A DNA stretch of 61,774 nt from Saccoglossus kowalevskii (taxonomy: Eukaryota > Hemichordata > Enteropneusta > Harrimaniidae). The notes beneath the pieces are model-generated. The model worked only from the letters and a program-made list of their open reading frames with translations. It was not told where the DNA came from and made no database searches. The DNA lies in contig NW_003153251.1 in the NCBI RefSeq assembly GCF_000003605.2, positions 1 to 61,774 on the forward strand, read 5' to 3'. The position numbers were made by a program, and so were the translations under genes. Positions 35,010-46,089 of the stretch are shown piece after piece; position 1 is the first letter of the stretch, and each line of letters starts with the position of its first letter.

Positions 35010-36089
35010 ATGGAACCAAATGGCAATACCGACAAACCGATCACAGACGACTCCACTCGTGTGTCCAATGTATTCGAACTACATACCATTAATGACAAAA
35101 AAGATCACAATGAGAGCGAATCAATGCACACAAAACACCACTACTGGAAAGCATTCTTAGGAATTACAATGGGATTACTGTCAGGTGCAAGTCTAGCTAT
35201 CTCAGATGTGTTTGCTCTGTTATGTGTCAAGATTGGTTATTCACCATCACAGGTTTTACTTGTCAAATCACTGATGATGATGGCAATAACTATCCCGTTG
35301 CTCGTCTACAGGAAAATTAATATTCTGAAACTCAAACGGAAAGACACTATTTTGAACATTGTGAAAAGCTGTTCTGAAAATGCAGGAGACGTTCTTTTCT
35401 ATTATTCTATGGATGGGATTGGAATGGGAGATGCAACCTCTATAGCCGCAGGAACATTACCAATATTTGCACCTATGTTTGCCTGTGTATTCATACAAGA
35501 GAAGTGTAAACCCCGTGACTGTATTGGTATTGCCATAAATGTTGCTGGTATCATATTAATATCACGACCTGAATTCATATTTGGTACAGCTGCCGCCTCA
35601 TCGGATCTTGGTTATATGTATGCTGTAGCAGCAGGTCTTCTTGTATCCACTGGTGCTGTGTGTGCTAAAGCAATGTCTGATGATCTTTCTCTAATAGTTG
35701 TAGTTTTCTATAATGGGTTATTTGGTTTTGTAATTATGTTGATATTTGTGTACCCTACAAGTAGTGATCGGATATATACATTTATACTTGAATATCCTAT
35801 CACGACTGCATATCTTGTAGGAATGGTAGCATTGTTCCTTGCTTATCTGTATTCGTTTAACAGATCGCTACAATTACAGAGTGTGGGTAAAACATCAATT
35901 TTAACGAACGACTGTCTTGTAGTCAGCTTTATTGCGGATGTTGTTGTGTTTCACCAGGAACTGGTTAGCTTGGAATTAATTGGTGCTGCACTAATAATTC
36001 TAAGTTCCATTCTTGTCTTTGTGTTTACGTGGCTTGAAACAAGACATACCCTTGAAGAAGAAGCTAAACTTCTTCAGAATCCAAAATAA
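35010..36089 (+). CDS. SLC35G-like EamA-family membrane transporter, copy C
   Basis: 359 residues in one coding exon, intact. Same architecture as A and B: hydrophilic N-terminus, then two EamA repeats with about ten helices. It is clearly more diverged from A/B (for example GDATSIAAGTLPIFAPMFAC in repeat 1, and RPEFIFGTAAASSDLGYMYA between the repeats) and closest to the broken copy E. The start is the ATG 25 bases after the acceptor, within the same MEPNGN context as E. The final codons CCA AAA TAA overlap AATAAA. Substrate and membrane location are not determinable; SLC35G relatives sit in plasma membrane, ER or Golgi. Confidence 0.9.
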   Translation: MEPNGNTDKPITDDSTRVSNVFELHTINDKKDHNESESMHTKHHYWKAFLGITMGLLSGASLAISDVFALLCVKIGYSPSQVLLVKSLMMMAITIPLLVYRKINILKLKRKDTILNIVKSCSENAGDVLFYYSMDGIGMGDATSIAAGTLPIFAPMFACVFIQEKCKPRDCIGIAINVAGIILISRPEFIFGTAAASSDLGYMYAVAAGLLVSTGAVCAKAMSDDLSLIVVVFYNGLFGFVIMLIFVYPTSSDRIYTFILEYPITTAYLVGMVALFLAYLYSFNRSLQLQSVGKTSILTNDCLVVSFIADVVVFHQELVSLELIGAALIILSSILVFVFTWLETRHTLEEEAKLLQNPK

Positions 36090-36639
36090 AACAATACAAA
36101 GAAACTAAATCGTTGTCATTATTCCGATTATATGTGAAGTTGAACCTATATTAAAATAGTAGTTGAGAAACATATACATGGGCCTGTCATTGGGAATGGT
36201 CTATGACTATAAGCAATTTCCATTGAGAACAATATTCCACATATTTCAACCAACGCCTTTGAGATTTTCAACTTACCAATTACGATTTGATTTGTATTAT
36301 AAATTTCTAATCACAGACAATAATACTTTAGTTTTTTTACCGTTGATTAGCCAATGATGTCCTTTTAACTTTTCTTTTGATAATTACCTTGGTTAAGAGT
36401 CATTGAAAGTTTGCATTCACTACACGGCATTCCAAGCTGTGTTTTCAGAACAGTGTGTGGCTTGACACATTTGCCGGGCTTTACTCGCCTGACAACTCTC
36501 ATTTGCATAATATCGTAGCCGATTGTCTGCACCCTCGTAGTTATCAACGAGTTCAATCAAGACGGCAGTATTATGGTTACTGATCTTCTAATTTCATCAC
36601 AATTTCAGGTCAATACTGACATGGTACTGAATGCAATAA

Positions 36640-36900
36640 TACCTATTATTATACATCTATCACCGAAACGCCATATGTTACAGCGTGCCGTAATGTTGTG
36701 GTATTTTCCGGGGTATTTTCATCATACCATATTGGGAAATGTGAATTCGATTACGCTCACAAGCGTCTTCAAATAATAAAAAAACAAGGCTGCCACTAGA
36801 GTTTGACCGGACTACAGACAAAGAATTTCGCTGATTCTGTTCTAAACATATTGAATTTCGGTACTCCCATGATGTATCCTTGGAAGGAAAAGATGTCAGT
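36640..36900 (+). repeat. Dispersed repeat family E, copy 2
   Basis: Same family as 33290-33560: ATTATTATACATCTATCACC, CATACCATATTGGGAAAT, TTCGCTGATTCTGTTCTA, ATGTATCCTTGGAAGGAAAA. It lies downstream of copy C, so copy C is bracketed by two same-orientation copies. Confidence 0.75.
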
Positions 36901-37930
36901 CAACGTAGAAAGCCTGCACTGTAGGCGTACTTTTTTTTTCAATTAATTATCTATGCACACATTGCATTGGGATTAGGATAGCAAAATGGACGCTCTGTGT
37001 GTATCAATGAATGAATGCGTTTTGCTTAGAGGAGTTACATTTTAAAGCATAACATAAACTGACTTCCTTAGATGGAATGTTGAAGAACACTTGAAAGGGA
37101 GCATAGTTAACTAAAATATGATATTGCTGTAGATGGTAAGTTTACGTCTATAAGTAACCTTGTTCAAGTTGTTGTGAACGTGGTGTAGTCCGTGGAACAC
37201 ATTAGAACCACTAAGTTACTTTCCGTTGCATATCCTGTGAGAATATTATCTTTTGGCAAATAATATTAGTTTGGGGAGGCTATTGTACCAAAAAGGTCCC
37301 AAAGAGAAAAAAACTGTAGAAGAGAATTACTCGATTAAAAATAATCACGACGTTTTCGTGCCACTTCCGATGGCATTTGTTATTACAATATAGTATCCAT
37401 TGTAGAAATATTGCTGAGTTACAGTAGAATATCACTAAGGTGGATATCACTGCTATAGTTCGATTTTAAGGGTTCAACATGGAGTTAAGGGGCGGGGTAA
37501 TATGAACAAATAATAATAAACACAACATTTTTGTTATCACTTTTATAAATGATTTATTCATGTAAAATTCGCCAAAAAATAAGGTAAAATATTTAACAAT
37601 ATTGTTAGGACACTTCCCACACAACACGATTTATTAGTATTACATCGGCGTCTCTTTAAATAGGCATATATTGTTTTTCGTTGTATGAAATTATCTTCTA
37701 AACCATTCAACAATCTCCTACACTTCAGACAATACATACATGGCAAATAAAAACACTTTATATTAGGCATAGATAACATTGCTCGTGATACAATTAATAT
37801 AACTTCAAAACATTATAACAGTCATTCACAGTAAGGTAAGAGGTCATATATATGTTAAATTGACCAAATTATATGAAACTTATGTAATACACAAAATGAA
37901 ATTGTGTTTTTCGTATTATTCTTATTATCC
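36900..37930. other. AT-rich spacer without recognised features
   Basis: Only short frames without domain signatures. Nothing else supported. Confidence 0.6.
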
Positions 37931-37934
37931 TTAT

Positions 37935-40300
37935 TCAATCCGAGTTTGGATTATTACATTTAGTTTCTCCACATCCACAAGCACCAGTGCAAAGTCCTTT
38001 CACATAGCATTTGCATCTTAAAGTTGAACATTTTGTTCTGCATCCACAAGCAATAATTTCAAGGCTGATAGAAGATACTGGTTCCTTTAACATTAGGATA
38101 GGAATAAGACATGTCTTCTCTTTCTTCCACCCACCAGAATCACTGGATCAGGTACAACCTGTAGTGTTGCTTGCATCCATATTGTCACCTGGTGATGAGC
38201 ACGCTTTATATGGTATTGTAGTGCATATTGCGTTGAGAGTAAACCTTCAGGCACTTTCGTTGCGTGAAGGAATAGTGTGTGGCGAGATTCATTCATATTT
38301 GAACATTAACATCCATATATACGACACACAAACCTTTCAATGTTTTCTGAAGTTTAAGCAGTCACATTGCCAAAATGTTGCTCAGAAGTTCCGGGTACTT
38401 GCTGAACACTTTCCATACCGTCTTCTTACCAAGACCAGAGAAGCTTGATGTTGTGTCGCAGCCTGTCATGAACTGGGATGTACTTTTGTCTCTTTATACA
38501 ACAAATTTCAACTGTGATAATATGTGAGTAATAGATAATAAGTATCAGCACATCAGAACATTCAATCACTGTTCTCCCATATTGTATCATCTTTGCATCC
38601 ATTGCATGTAAAATCAGCCTTGTGTCAGCCTCTTCGTGGTTGGCCATGAGGTGTGATAAATCCCTTTCTGCTGAAGACACTACAGTTGTAGCCTGTAAAT
38701 CCACCTTGTCTGTCACCAGCTCACAATCTGCAGGAAGAGCAGCCATACTCTGTCAACTGTGATGACAGGAAGTTTGCCAAATTTGCAGGCAAGTCTAAGA
38801 AATATTTCCTTACATGTGGTAGTGCAACGTACACACCCACTATTGATATTCTCCTCATACTCCTCATAGCAGTCAAACAGAACATCAACTCTTTTATATG
38901 TTGAACCTAGTTGGCTAATTACCTGATAACAAAATACATCAGCCAGATTACCAAATGTTTTGGCCTAAAATGGCTTTCCTACAGATTGTACCAAAGTTGG
39001 CCCATCATTCAGTAAGCATGCTTTCCTTTCATTATTAGGAAGTGATACTTTAATACTAACATCAGCTTGGAGGATGTCGGCCAGCCTTGATTTTGTAGTT
39101 GAGCAAAAATTTCCACCTAAGGCACTTGTGATAACTCATTTTCAAGAACATATGCAAGATCAACATTTCTCCCCACATCATTGGCTACAAACAGTCTACG
39201 AAACAAGTTCCTTTCACCCTTTTTTTGACTGTAACATGTGTCAGTGATCCAAAGTTTTGTGATTTGTTCCGATGAAGTGATGTGGAGAATGATTCATTTC
39301 ATTCATTCGTCAATTCTGTTTTCACATGGGACATAATCATTAGTTTGTAATAAACTTGATTAAAACAAATGTGGAAATCGCCCTTGTTAGATATCTCTTG
39401 AAAGAAATACATGATCATTTTCTACAACATTATGTAAGAGATGTTCACAAATGCTGGTATCTATGCGTCTCACCATGTCCTAACTGACTGACTGACTGAC
39501 TGACTGATTGACTGACTGATTGACTGACTGATTGACTGACTGACTGATTGACTGACTGACTGATTGACTGACTGATTGACTGACTGACTGATTGACTGAA
39601 TGAAATACATCATGTAGGAAATCAACAAGCTTTTTGGACCGTGTTGCTTGGTGGATTGTATTTCCTAGGCTAATATGCTTTGCATATGTCATGTTTTGCT
39701 ACCAGACACTCCATACACAACTACCAACTCATGGATTCTCTTACTAAATATATTTGAACTGAATTGATGCAAGGAAGAAATTACAAATATTATTATGAAA
39801 CTGTATCAATACTTTCATAAAATTTAGACTTCCCATTCCCTTAGTTTTGCACTGTCCAGTTCTTTGTGTTTGTCACTGAATACATTTTGCAAAAGTTTTA
39901 GCTTCTCACTTCTCACTACTACCACAGACCGTGAATTACTACTCCTGTCCCTGCTTTGTAATATTCTGTTTGCGGTTCATTTGAATATCGAAAAACAAGT
40001 TGTTCAATTCCTGAAAAAAGATTGTCTAAATATGCCATAAAGTCAGCTAACTGGATAGTTCTGAAGTGTGATGGACGAGTTATTTGCTTCAATTTTCTAT
40101 GACTGATTCATGACATGAATCAATTGCCAGATTTTCAAAATGCCTTTCCTTCAAACGGACTGTCTATTCACCATTTTACATTTGTTTATTACACTTTCAG
40201 GAATTGACAGTGTGTCAAATATACTTTGTCCGGTTAGCCCCTCATACCTACCATAGGCAGAAAAATAGTTCACCAAGATGTTTAAAACATGCATTTCTTA
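37935..40300 (-). pseudogene. Decayed HEEADTR-family repeat protein, copy 1 (C-terminal part)
   Basis: A minus-strand coding remnant in several frames, in order from N to C: RTIQLADFMAYLDNLFSGIE (about 39.99-40.07 kb), QITKLWITDTCYSQKKGERN and NVDLAYVLENELSQVP (39.1-39.3 kb), YKRVDVLFDCYEEYEENI (38.87-38.92 kb), NHEEADTRLILHAMDA (about 38.59-38.64 kb), LSTQYALQYHIKRAHHQ (about 38.19-38.24 kb), and a Cys-rich tail with nine cysteines (ACGCRTKC, RCKC, GLCTGACGCGETKC) ending at a stop at 37935-37937. This motif order belongs to a large uncharacterised protein family repeated in many invertebrate genomes; I know no assigned function. Frameshifts and stops show it is dead. A simple repeat (39481-39597) interrupts it. 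Confidence 0.6.
39481..39597. repeat. (TGAC/TGAT)n microsatellite
   Basis: Tandem TGACTGAC/TGATTGAC units over about 115 bases. On the minus strand it encodes Ser-Val-Ser-Gln repeats, which is an artefact of the repeat. Confidence 0.95.
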
Positions 40301-41193
40301 GTGTCCTAAGTGTCCCACTTCTGATTGCCGGATAAAATCCAACATACGAACACATTTCAAGATCAGAGACCAAAACCGGGAGACCTTATTTCACTTGTTA
40401 TTTCCTCCATCTATTCAATTATATTTTGTTCAGATCTATTTAAACTGGATTTGATAAGTAGGGTCTCTAATATAGAACACAGTACATTGTAAATGTCTTG
40501 CCAATGATTAACCAAGTCATTTTTTTATCATTGATCACATACCTTGGAAAATTCCTGAAACCCCCCATCCAACAACAGATTTTTCAGTACCTCACTGGCA
40601 GATTTGAGAAGATACTAGTCGCCAGGAACAGGCAAACAACACTTATAAACATCAGGAAATGTAGTTCATAAATTATTGACAATTGCATATGTCTGTTGTT
40701 CTCCCCTACAACTATTTTATCTATCTCTATAAGTTATCTGGTTTATTGTGTATCCAAAAGGGCAATTGAAATTTTACTTCTATCAGAAAAGATTGAGTAT
40801 TTGCAATTATTGCATATGTACTGCAGTTTATTTTGATTCGTCCCTGAAATCAAAATCGGTATTTCCACAACCCATATGCAAATGAGGTCCGAGAGCAAAC
40901 AAAGTAGTCCCTTCAGGAGTACAGTTTTTCGGAATAAACAATATTTAGAAGTACGATATTTTCCCCTTGGGGTACATGAATATACTTGCCGAGTGACATG
41001 AAATTTGAACAACAGTAATGGTACTTTTAGGCAGTCACTTATTTTGGCCCAAACTAATTTGCATATCACCAATGCAATTATGTTTTCGGTATTTTCACGG
41101 TCAATATGCAAATGAACATGATATTTTCATTGGCTACCGAACTATTTTTCTTTTGTAAACACATTTTCGTCTGCTATTTTTATCCAGTTCAAA

Positions 41194-42120
41194 NNNNNNN
41201 NNNNNNNNNNNNNNNNNNNNNNNNNNNNNNNNNNNNNNNNNNNNNNNNNNNNNNNNNNNNNNNNNNNNNNNNNNNNNNNNNNNNNNNNNNNNNNNNNNNN
41301 NNNNNNNNNNNNNNNNNNNNNNNNNNNNNNNNNNNNNNNNNNNNNNNNNNNNNNNNNNNNNNNNNNNNNNNNNNNNNNNNNNNNNNNNNNNNNNNNNNNN
41401 NNNNNNNNNNNNNNNNNNNNNNNNNNNNNNNNNNNNNNNNNNNNNNNNNNNNNNNNNNNNNNNNNNNNNNNNNNNNNNNNNNNNNNNNNNNNNNNNNNNN
41501 NNNNNNNNNNNNNNNNNNNNNNNNNNNNNNNNNNNNNNNNNNNNNNNNNNNNNNNNNNNNNNNNNNNNNNNNNNNNNNNNNNNNNNNNNNNNNNNNNNNN
41601 NNNNNNNNNNNNNNNNNNNNNNNNNNNNNNNNNNNNNNNNNNNNNNNNNNNNNNNNNNNNNNNNNNNNNNNNNNNNNNNNNNNNNNNNNNNNNNNNNNNN
41701 NNNNNNNNNNNNNNNNNNNNNNNNNNNNNNNNNNNNNNNNNNNNNNNNNNNNNNNNNNNNNNNNNNNNNNNNNNNNNNNNNNNNNNNNNNNNNNNNNNNN
41801 NNNNNNNNNNNNNNNNNNNNNNNNNNNNNNNNNNNNNNNNNNNNNNNNNNNNNNNNNNNNNNNNNNNNNNNNNNNNNNNNNNNNNNNNNNNNNNNNNNNN
41901 NNNNNNNNNNNNNNNNNNNNNNNNNNNNNNNNNNNNNNNNNNNNNNNNNNNNNNNNNNNNNNNNNNNNNNNNNNNNNNNNNNNNNNNNNNNNNNNNNNNN
42001 NNNNNNNNNNNNNNNNNNNNNNNNNNNNNNNNNNNNNNNNNNNNNNNNNNNNNNNNNNNNNNNNNNNNNNNNNNNNNNNNNNNNNNNNNNNNNNNNNNNN
42101 NNNNNNNNNNNNNNNNNNNN
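41194..42120. other. Assembly gap (927 N)
   Basis: Undetermined bases. Its content and true length are unknown; frames that run through it are meaningless. Confidence 0.99.
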
Positions 42121-42239
42121 TGCATTACTTCATGTGGTTTGAGATTCTGATTTATTATTTTCATGATTCACACCTAGACTCAATGCTGCTCCAGCTACAG
42201 CCCCTAAAAGTGAAACGTTCCTATGGCATTTCCTGTGGC

Positions 42240-42420
42240 TTGCAACCATACATCCTACCATATTAGGAAATACGAATTCCAAATATGGAATAATAAAATC
42301 AAATGTGACTGGCAGACTTTGACCGAACTCCACACAAAGAAGTTCGCTAAATCTGTTCCAAACATTTCGGGTTTCGGCATTCCCATGGTGTATCCTTGGA
42401 AGGAAAAGATGTATAATAAT
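42240..42420 (+). repeat. Dispersed repeat family E, copy 3
   Basis: CATCCTACCATATTAGGAAA, AAAGAAGTTCGCTAAATCTG and ATGGTGTATCCTTGGAAGGA match the copies near 33.4 and 36.8 kb. Confidence 0.75.
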
Positions 42421-43149
42421 AAGGTTATTACGAAGATCCACTCAAACAGTACGCCGCGCATCTTCGTGCATACTTGAGGTATCCTCGTAATAAGTTCATA
42501 TTATTTAAAATTCATATTATATCTTGTTTATTTCCATTGTATGTTGAAATCAAACTCCTTACATTGAAATGAAAAACAAGTATGATGATTTGAACGATCG
42601 TAACATGACAGCAGTTTTGTGTATGAATATCTCACTTATATTCAATATATACTTGTCATATAAAGCTGCCTGAAACATCTATTCTATCAAAAAAACACAA
42701 CATCTACCATTGTTTGAATTTATGAAAAAAACATGTCAACAATGTTTTATCATAGCAAAGCAATTCAGAGCTTTTGGCACGAGGGAATATTTTAAAAAAG
42801 AATATGTGTTATACATAATGAGAGCAACGTAGTAATGCACATGTACAGGTTAGAAAACAGTTTTTTAAATAGGGGGAATATGGTCAATTAAGTTACTCAA
42901 ACACATAAATTTTCACCTTATTAATGTAAATTTATTGATGTACTGCTCTGTGTAAATTGAAATAGCAGGAACATAAACAATTACATAAACATTAAATACA
43001 ATATTTTACACTGGTATATCTGTCGTAGCATTATCAAAAATTTTCCTAATAATTGTGAGTAATTCAACTGAGCTACAATGTGGTATAATTGTAATATATA
43101 TTGTCCTTATAATTGAACAATTATAGTATTTTACGTTGTAGATATTTAT

Positions 43150-43480
43150 TCAATAACATTTCATTCAAAATGGCGACCAAGAAACATCAGTACGACAAAA
43201 TGTTTAAAACAAACAACTCATCATAGGAGATACATATTGCAAAGGCCGTGAGTGTGGACGACGACAACTAATTATTTGAGAGATACAGTGAGACTAAACA
43301 CACATGACAAGTACATATATCTGTTGAATATGCTTCTCACCTTTGAATCCGTGTGATCTTTATTTATAGGTACCAAGCTAGTATCGGATTATTTTGTGGG
43401 TAAATGCATATTATGTGATGTCATCCGAAAAATACAATAAATAGTGAGTTACTGATTCAAATCTAAAGGCTCGGCGTCTT
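43150..43480 (-). promoter_or_regulatory. Orphan SLC35G-like first-exon region
   Basis: On the minus strand TGGTACCTATAAATAAAG is followed by GATTCAAAG|GTGAGAAGCA (possible donor, intron starting at 43340). This resembles the upstream region of copy E (TGGTACAAATAATAACACTC, then AATAAGAG|GTGAGG). No coding exon lies at the expected distance downstream; 42430-43150 is non-coding. It may be a relic of a lost copy or feed into the gap. Confidence 0.35.
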
Positions 43481-44035
43481 ACCCTAAAAACATGATCTTG
43501 CCAAGTTTAAATATCTTTATTTTATATTGATATATTCAGACTCAATACCTCATTCATGTAAGTTTTTTGCTGATGATGTCATACATATAACTTGCAGCCA
43601 CATTCAATTCATAATATTCTATCCATGTACATAGTAATAAAACACACAGATCAAAAACTAAACTGAGGCACATTTTTTTTCAGACACATTATAATTTATG
43701 TTCCCGTTTATTCAAACTATAAATTATCTTGTCACCGATAGAGTACGTTGAACCTTCTATTGTGCAATCTGTGTTACTAGTCGCCATTTAAAAATAAATA
43801 TCAATAAATTAACATGTATGCAGTTTATCAGATATTGGCCACTCAAATATTATAATTGACTATTTGCGTCTATTTACTAATTGCTTTAGGTAAATTACGT
43901 GTCCCTACTATTTTATTTAAACATTATACCATATTATACTGTCTATTTGGTTGAGTTACTCGAATATGTTAATATTAATTTCGGAAAATCCAAAATGACT
44001 ATCTTACATAATGTATGGTTTAAAACACTGAAATC

Positions 44036-44162
44036 ATGGGAGCAAATGGCAATACCGATAATCTTATCGCTGAAGCTCCACTCGTGTGTCCAATGTCTTC
44101 GAACTACAAACCATTACTGTCAAACAAGATGATACACCAATCAATAAGCGTCGAGCACTGCG
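44036..44162 (+). pseudogene. SLC35G-like copy D, 5' stub
   Basis: Begins ATGGGAGCAAATGGCAATAC and continues through sequence matching the first 40-45 codons of copies C and E (for example CACTCGTGTGTCCAATGT, ATCAATAAGCGTCGAGCACT). Homology stops abruptly at about 44162, inside the segment just before the first membrane helix. It contains a small deletion near codon 15 that shifts the frame, and the equivalent of the splice acceptor reads ACTG instead of ACAG. It cannot encode a transporter. Confidence 0.75.
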
Positions 44163-44349
44163 TACTAATCTGGATTTGGAGTCTCCGAGTTAATACACTC
44201 GAAGACCGCTCCATTATCACAGAATTATTTATCTTGAGATCAAGGTTGAAAAATCAATTAAATTACATACACATATTATCAGAAACATAAATAAATTAGT
44301 TTGAAAGAATAAACTCTTTTAATTTTGATTTAAACTCATATCTTAAATT

Positions 44350-46086
44350 CTCAGCGGAAAGTTAATGGGTAAAATGTTTTGATGATTGGATTTGGGTGGC
44401 AAGATTAGAGCCGATATTGTTGAAAAATCATTAACCTTAGTGGCAATTTCGATATCTTCAGACAACACTCTACCATCCTTATTGCAATTCAATTGTTTAG
44501 TAAATGTAGCTCTATTATTATTTAATATACTATTGATAATTTGCCATGTTTTATTAGTATTGCCAATGGTAGATTTTAGTCTTGTAACATAATAATCTCG
44601 TTTTGCTTTTTAGGAGCTTTGTCAGAAGATTTCTTATATTTATTTCTGATTTCTACATTGTGTAGTCTATTTCAAGGTTTTCGAAAAGATAACATTTGCT
44701 ATGATATATTTTAACTGAAGCCTGCTTGGTTGTTACATTACACAATAATTTATAGAATATTTTGAGGGCCTGATTGGGATCATTACAATCATAAACTGGC
44801 TGCCAACAAATATTATTTAAATCAGAAATAAACAGATTTGGATTGTACAAAGAGAAATCACACTTGTAAAATGTTGCATTTTGAGAAAAAAAATCAAAAA
44901 TGGAAATTAAACGATGGGGGTCACTAATATCAGCATGCAAAGTACAACACTCAACATAATAGTCGGTGATGTTGGTGATCACGTGATCAATGACAGTACT
45001 AGTATTTGGAGTAACTCCTCTAGTTGGGACATTAATTAACTGGGAAAAATTATAGCTGTTTAAAAGTGTTTCTAAGGGGGCGTCCAAAATGATATCAATA
45101 TTGAGATTACCCAGAATGATACATTTCTTATTCGCAGTGGAAAAATAGTTTAAACCTGATCAAAACTACCGGTATTAATGAATTCCTGAAAAGGGGTTTT
45201 GGGTTTCCAATAAATAACTGCAATTACAATATTCTTTTATCAAGGGTTGTTTCAACAAAGATAGATTCACAATGGGTAATTTGTAAATGATTGAAGCGAG
45301 TAAATGATAATGAGTTATGTAAATACAAGGCTACACCCCCACCTTGGGAATGTTGACGACTAAAGGTGATAAATTGGTATGCTGGAATAGTATAAAGAGA
45401 ACAATTAGACTTATTGTGAGACATTGAAGATTGAAATAAGTTTTTCAAAATGTTTTGAAGAAGATCTAATATTTAAATTGAAAACTGAAAAAGATTTTTT
45501 AAGTGTCTATCTGTATTAAATTGTTCCAGTGAATATTCTTTACAGATATATTTAGTGGGTTGAATGTCAGCTGTGTCTGTCATGGAATATTTACAGGTAC
45601 ACAGGGAATAATAATAATAATAATAGAATTGTGAATATTGTTGCAGTCGTTTATTTCATCCCTTGTTTCTGTCAACATTTCTCTAAGGTCGTCATTTTCA
45701 GCTTTGAGTTGCACGATCTGTTCTTTGAAATTGTCAAAACAATCACTCACGTATGTGACGGATTGTTGTAATTCCAGTAATTTAACTTCCATGTCAGTTA
45801 GTTTATCTACCTTTGATGTCAGTTCGGTTGGCGTTGCTTGAATCTTATCGGACTTGTTGTCTTCTTTTGAAGTTTCATTGTCTATACGTTGGTCGGCCAT
45901 TTTCGGTGATTTTGGCGCAGGTGGAAAGCGAACAAGTTGACGATTTTTACATAGATGTAAATCACCTTGGCACAGCTTAGCTGTTGCTTGTCCACAGTAC
46001 TGACACTTCATTCGTAGATATGGAAACGTAAGTAAAGGAATAAAATGTTTAGGAGCGATGTGTGTACGAGGCTGACCTCTAGTCAC
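44350..46086 (-). mobile_element. LINE 5' half: ORF1-like protein plus endonuclease, broken
   Basis: Minus strand, in order: an ORF1-like frame (45580-46086) with a C-x2-C...C...C knuckle (CQYCG..LCQGDLHLC) followed by Met-Ala and a long coiled coil; an endonuclease N-part (45224-45448) with HSQGGGVALYLHNSLSFTRF; an endonuclease C-part (44653-45087) with SQLINVPTRGVTPNTSTVID and a DHVITNI segment typical of apurinic endonuclease domains of CR1/L2-type LINEs; and a linker (44360-44640) with NKYKKSSDKAPKKQKRDYYV and NKTWQIINSILNN. The reverse transcriptase is missing. Frames are interrupted between pieces, so it is inactive. Confidence 0.8.
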
Positions 46087-46089
46087 GCC

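Noticed and set aside
38011-38448. 145-codon plus-strand frame
   Set aside because: Antisense to the decayed HEEADTR-family coding sequence, whose motifs and Cys-rich tail read on the minus strand.
39480-39692. Ser-Val-Ser-Gln repeat protein
   Set aside because: Product of a TGAC/TGAT microsatellite.
41106-42266. Long frames through the N gap on both strands
   Set aside because: They consist almost entirely of undetermined bases.
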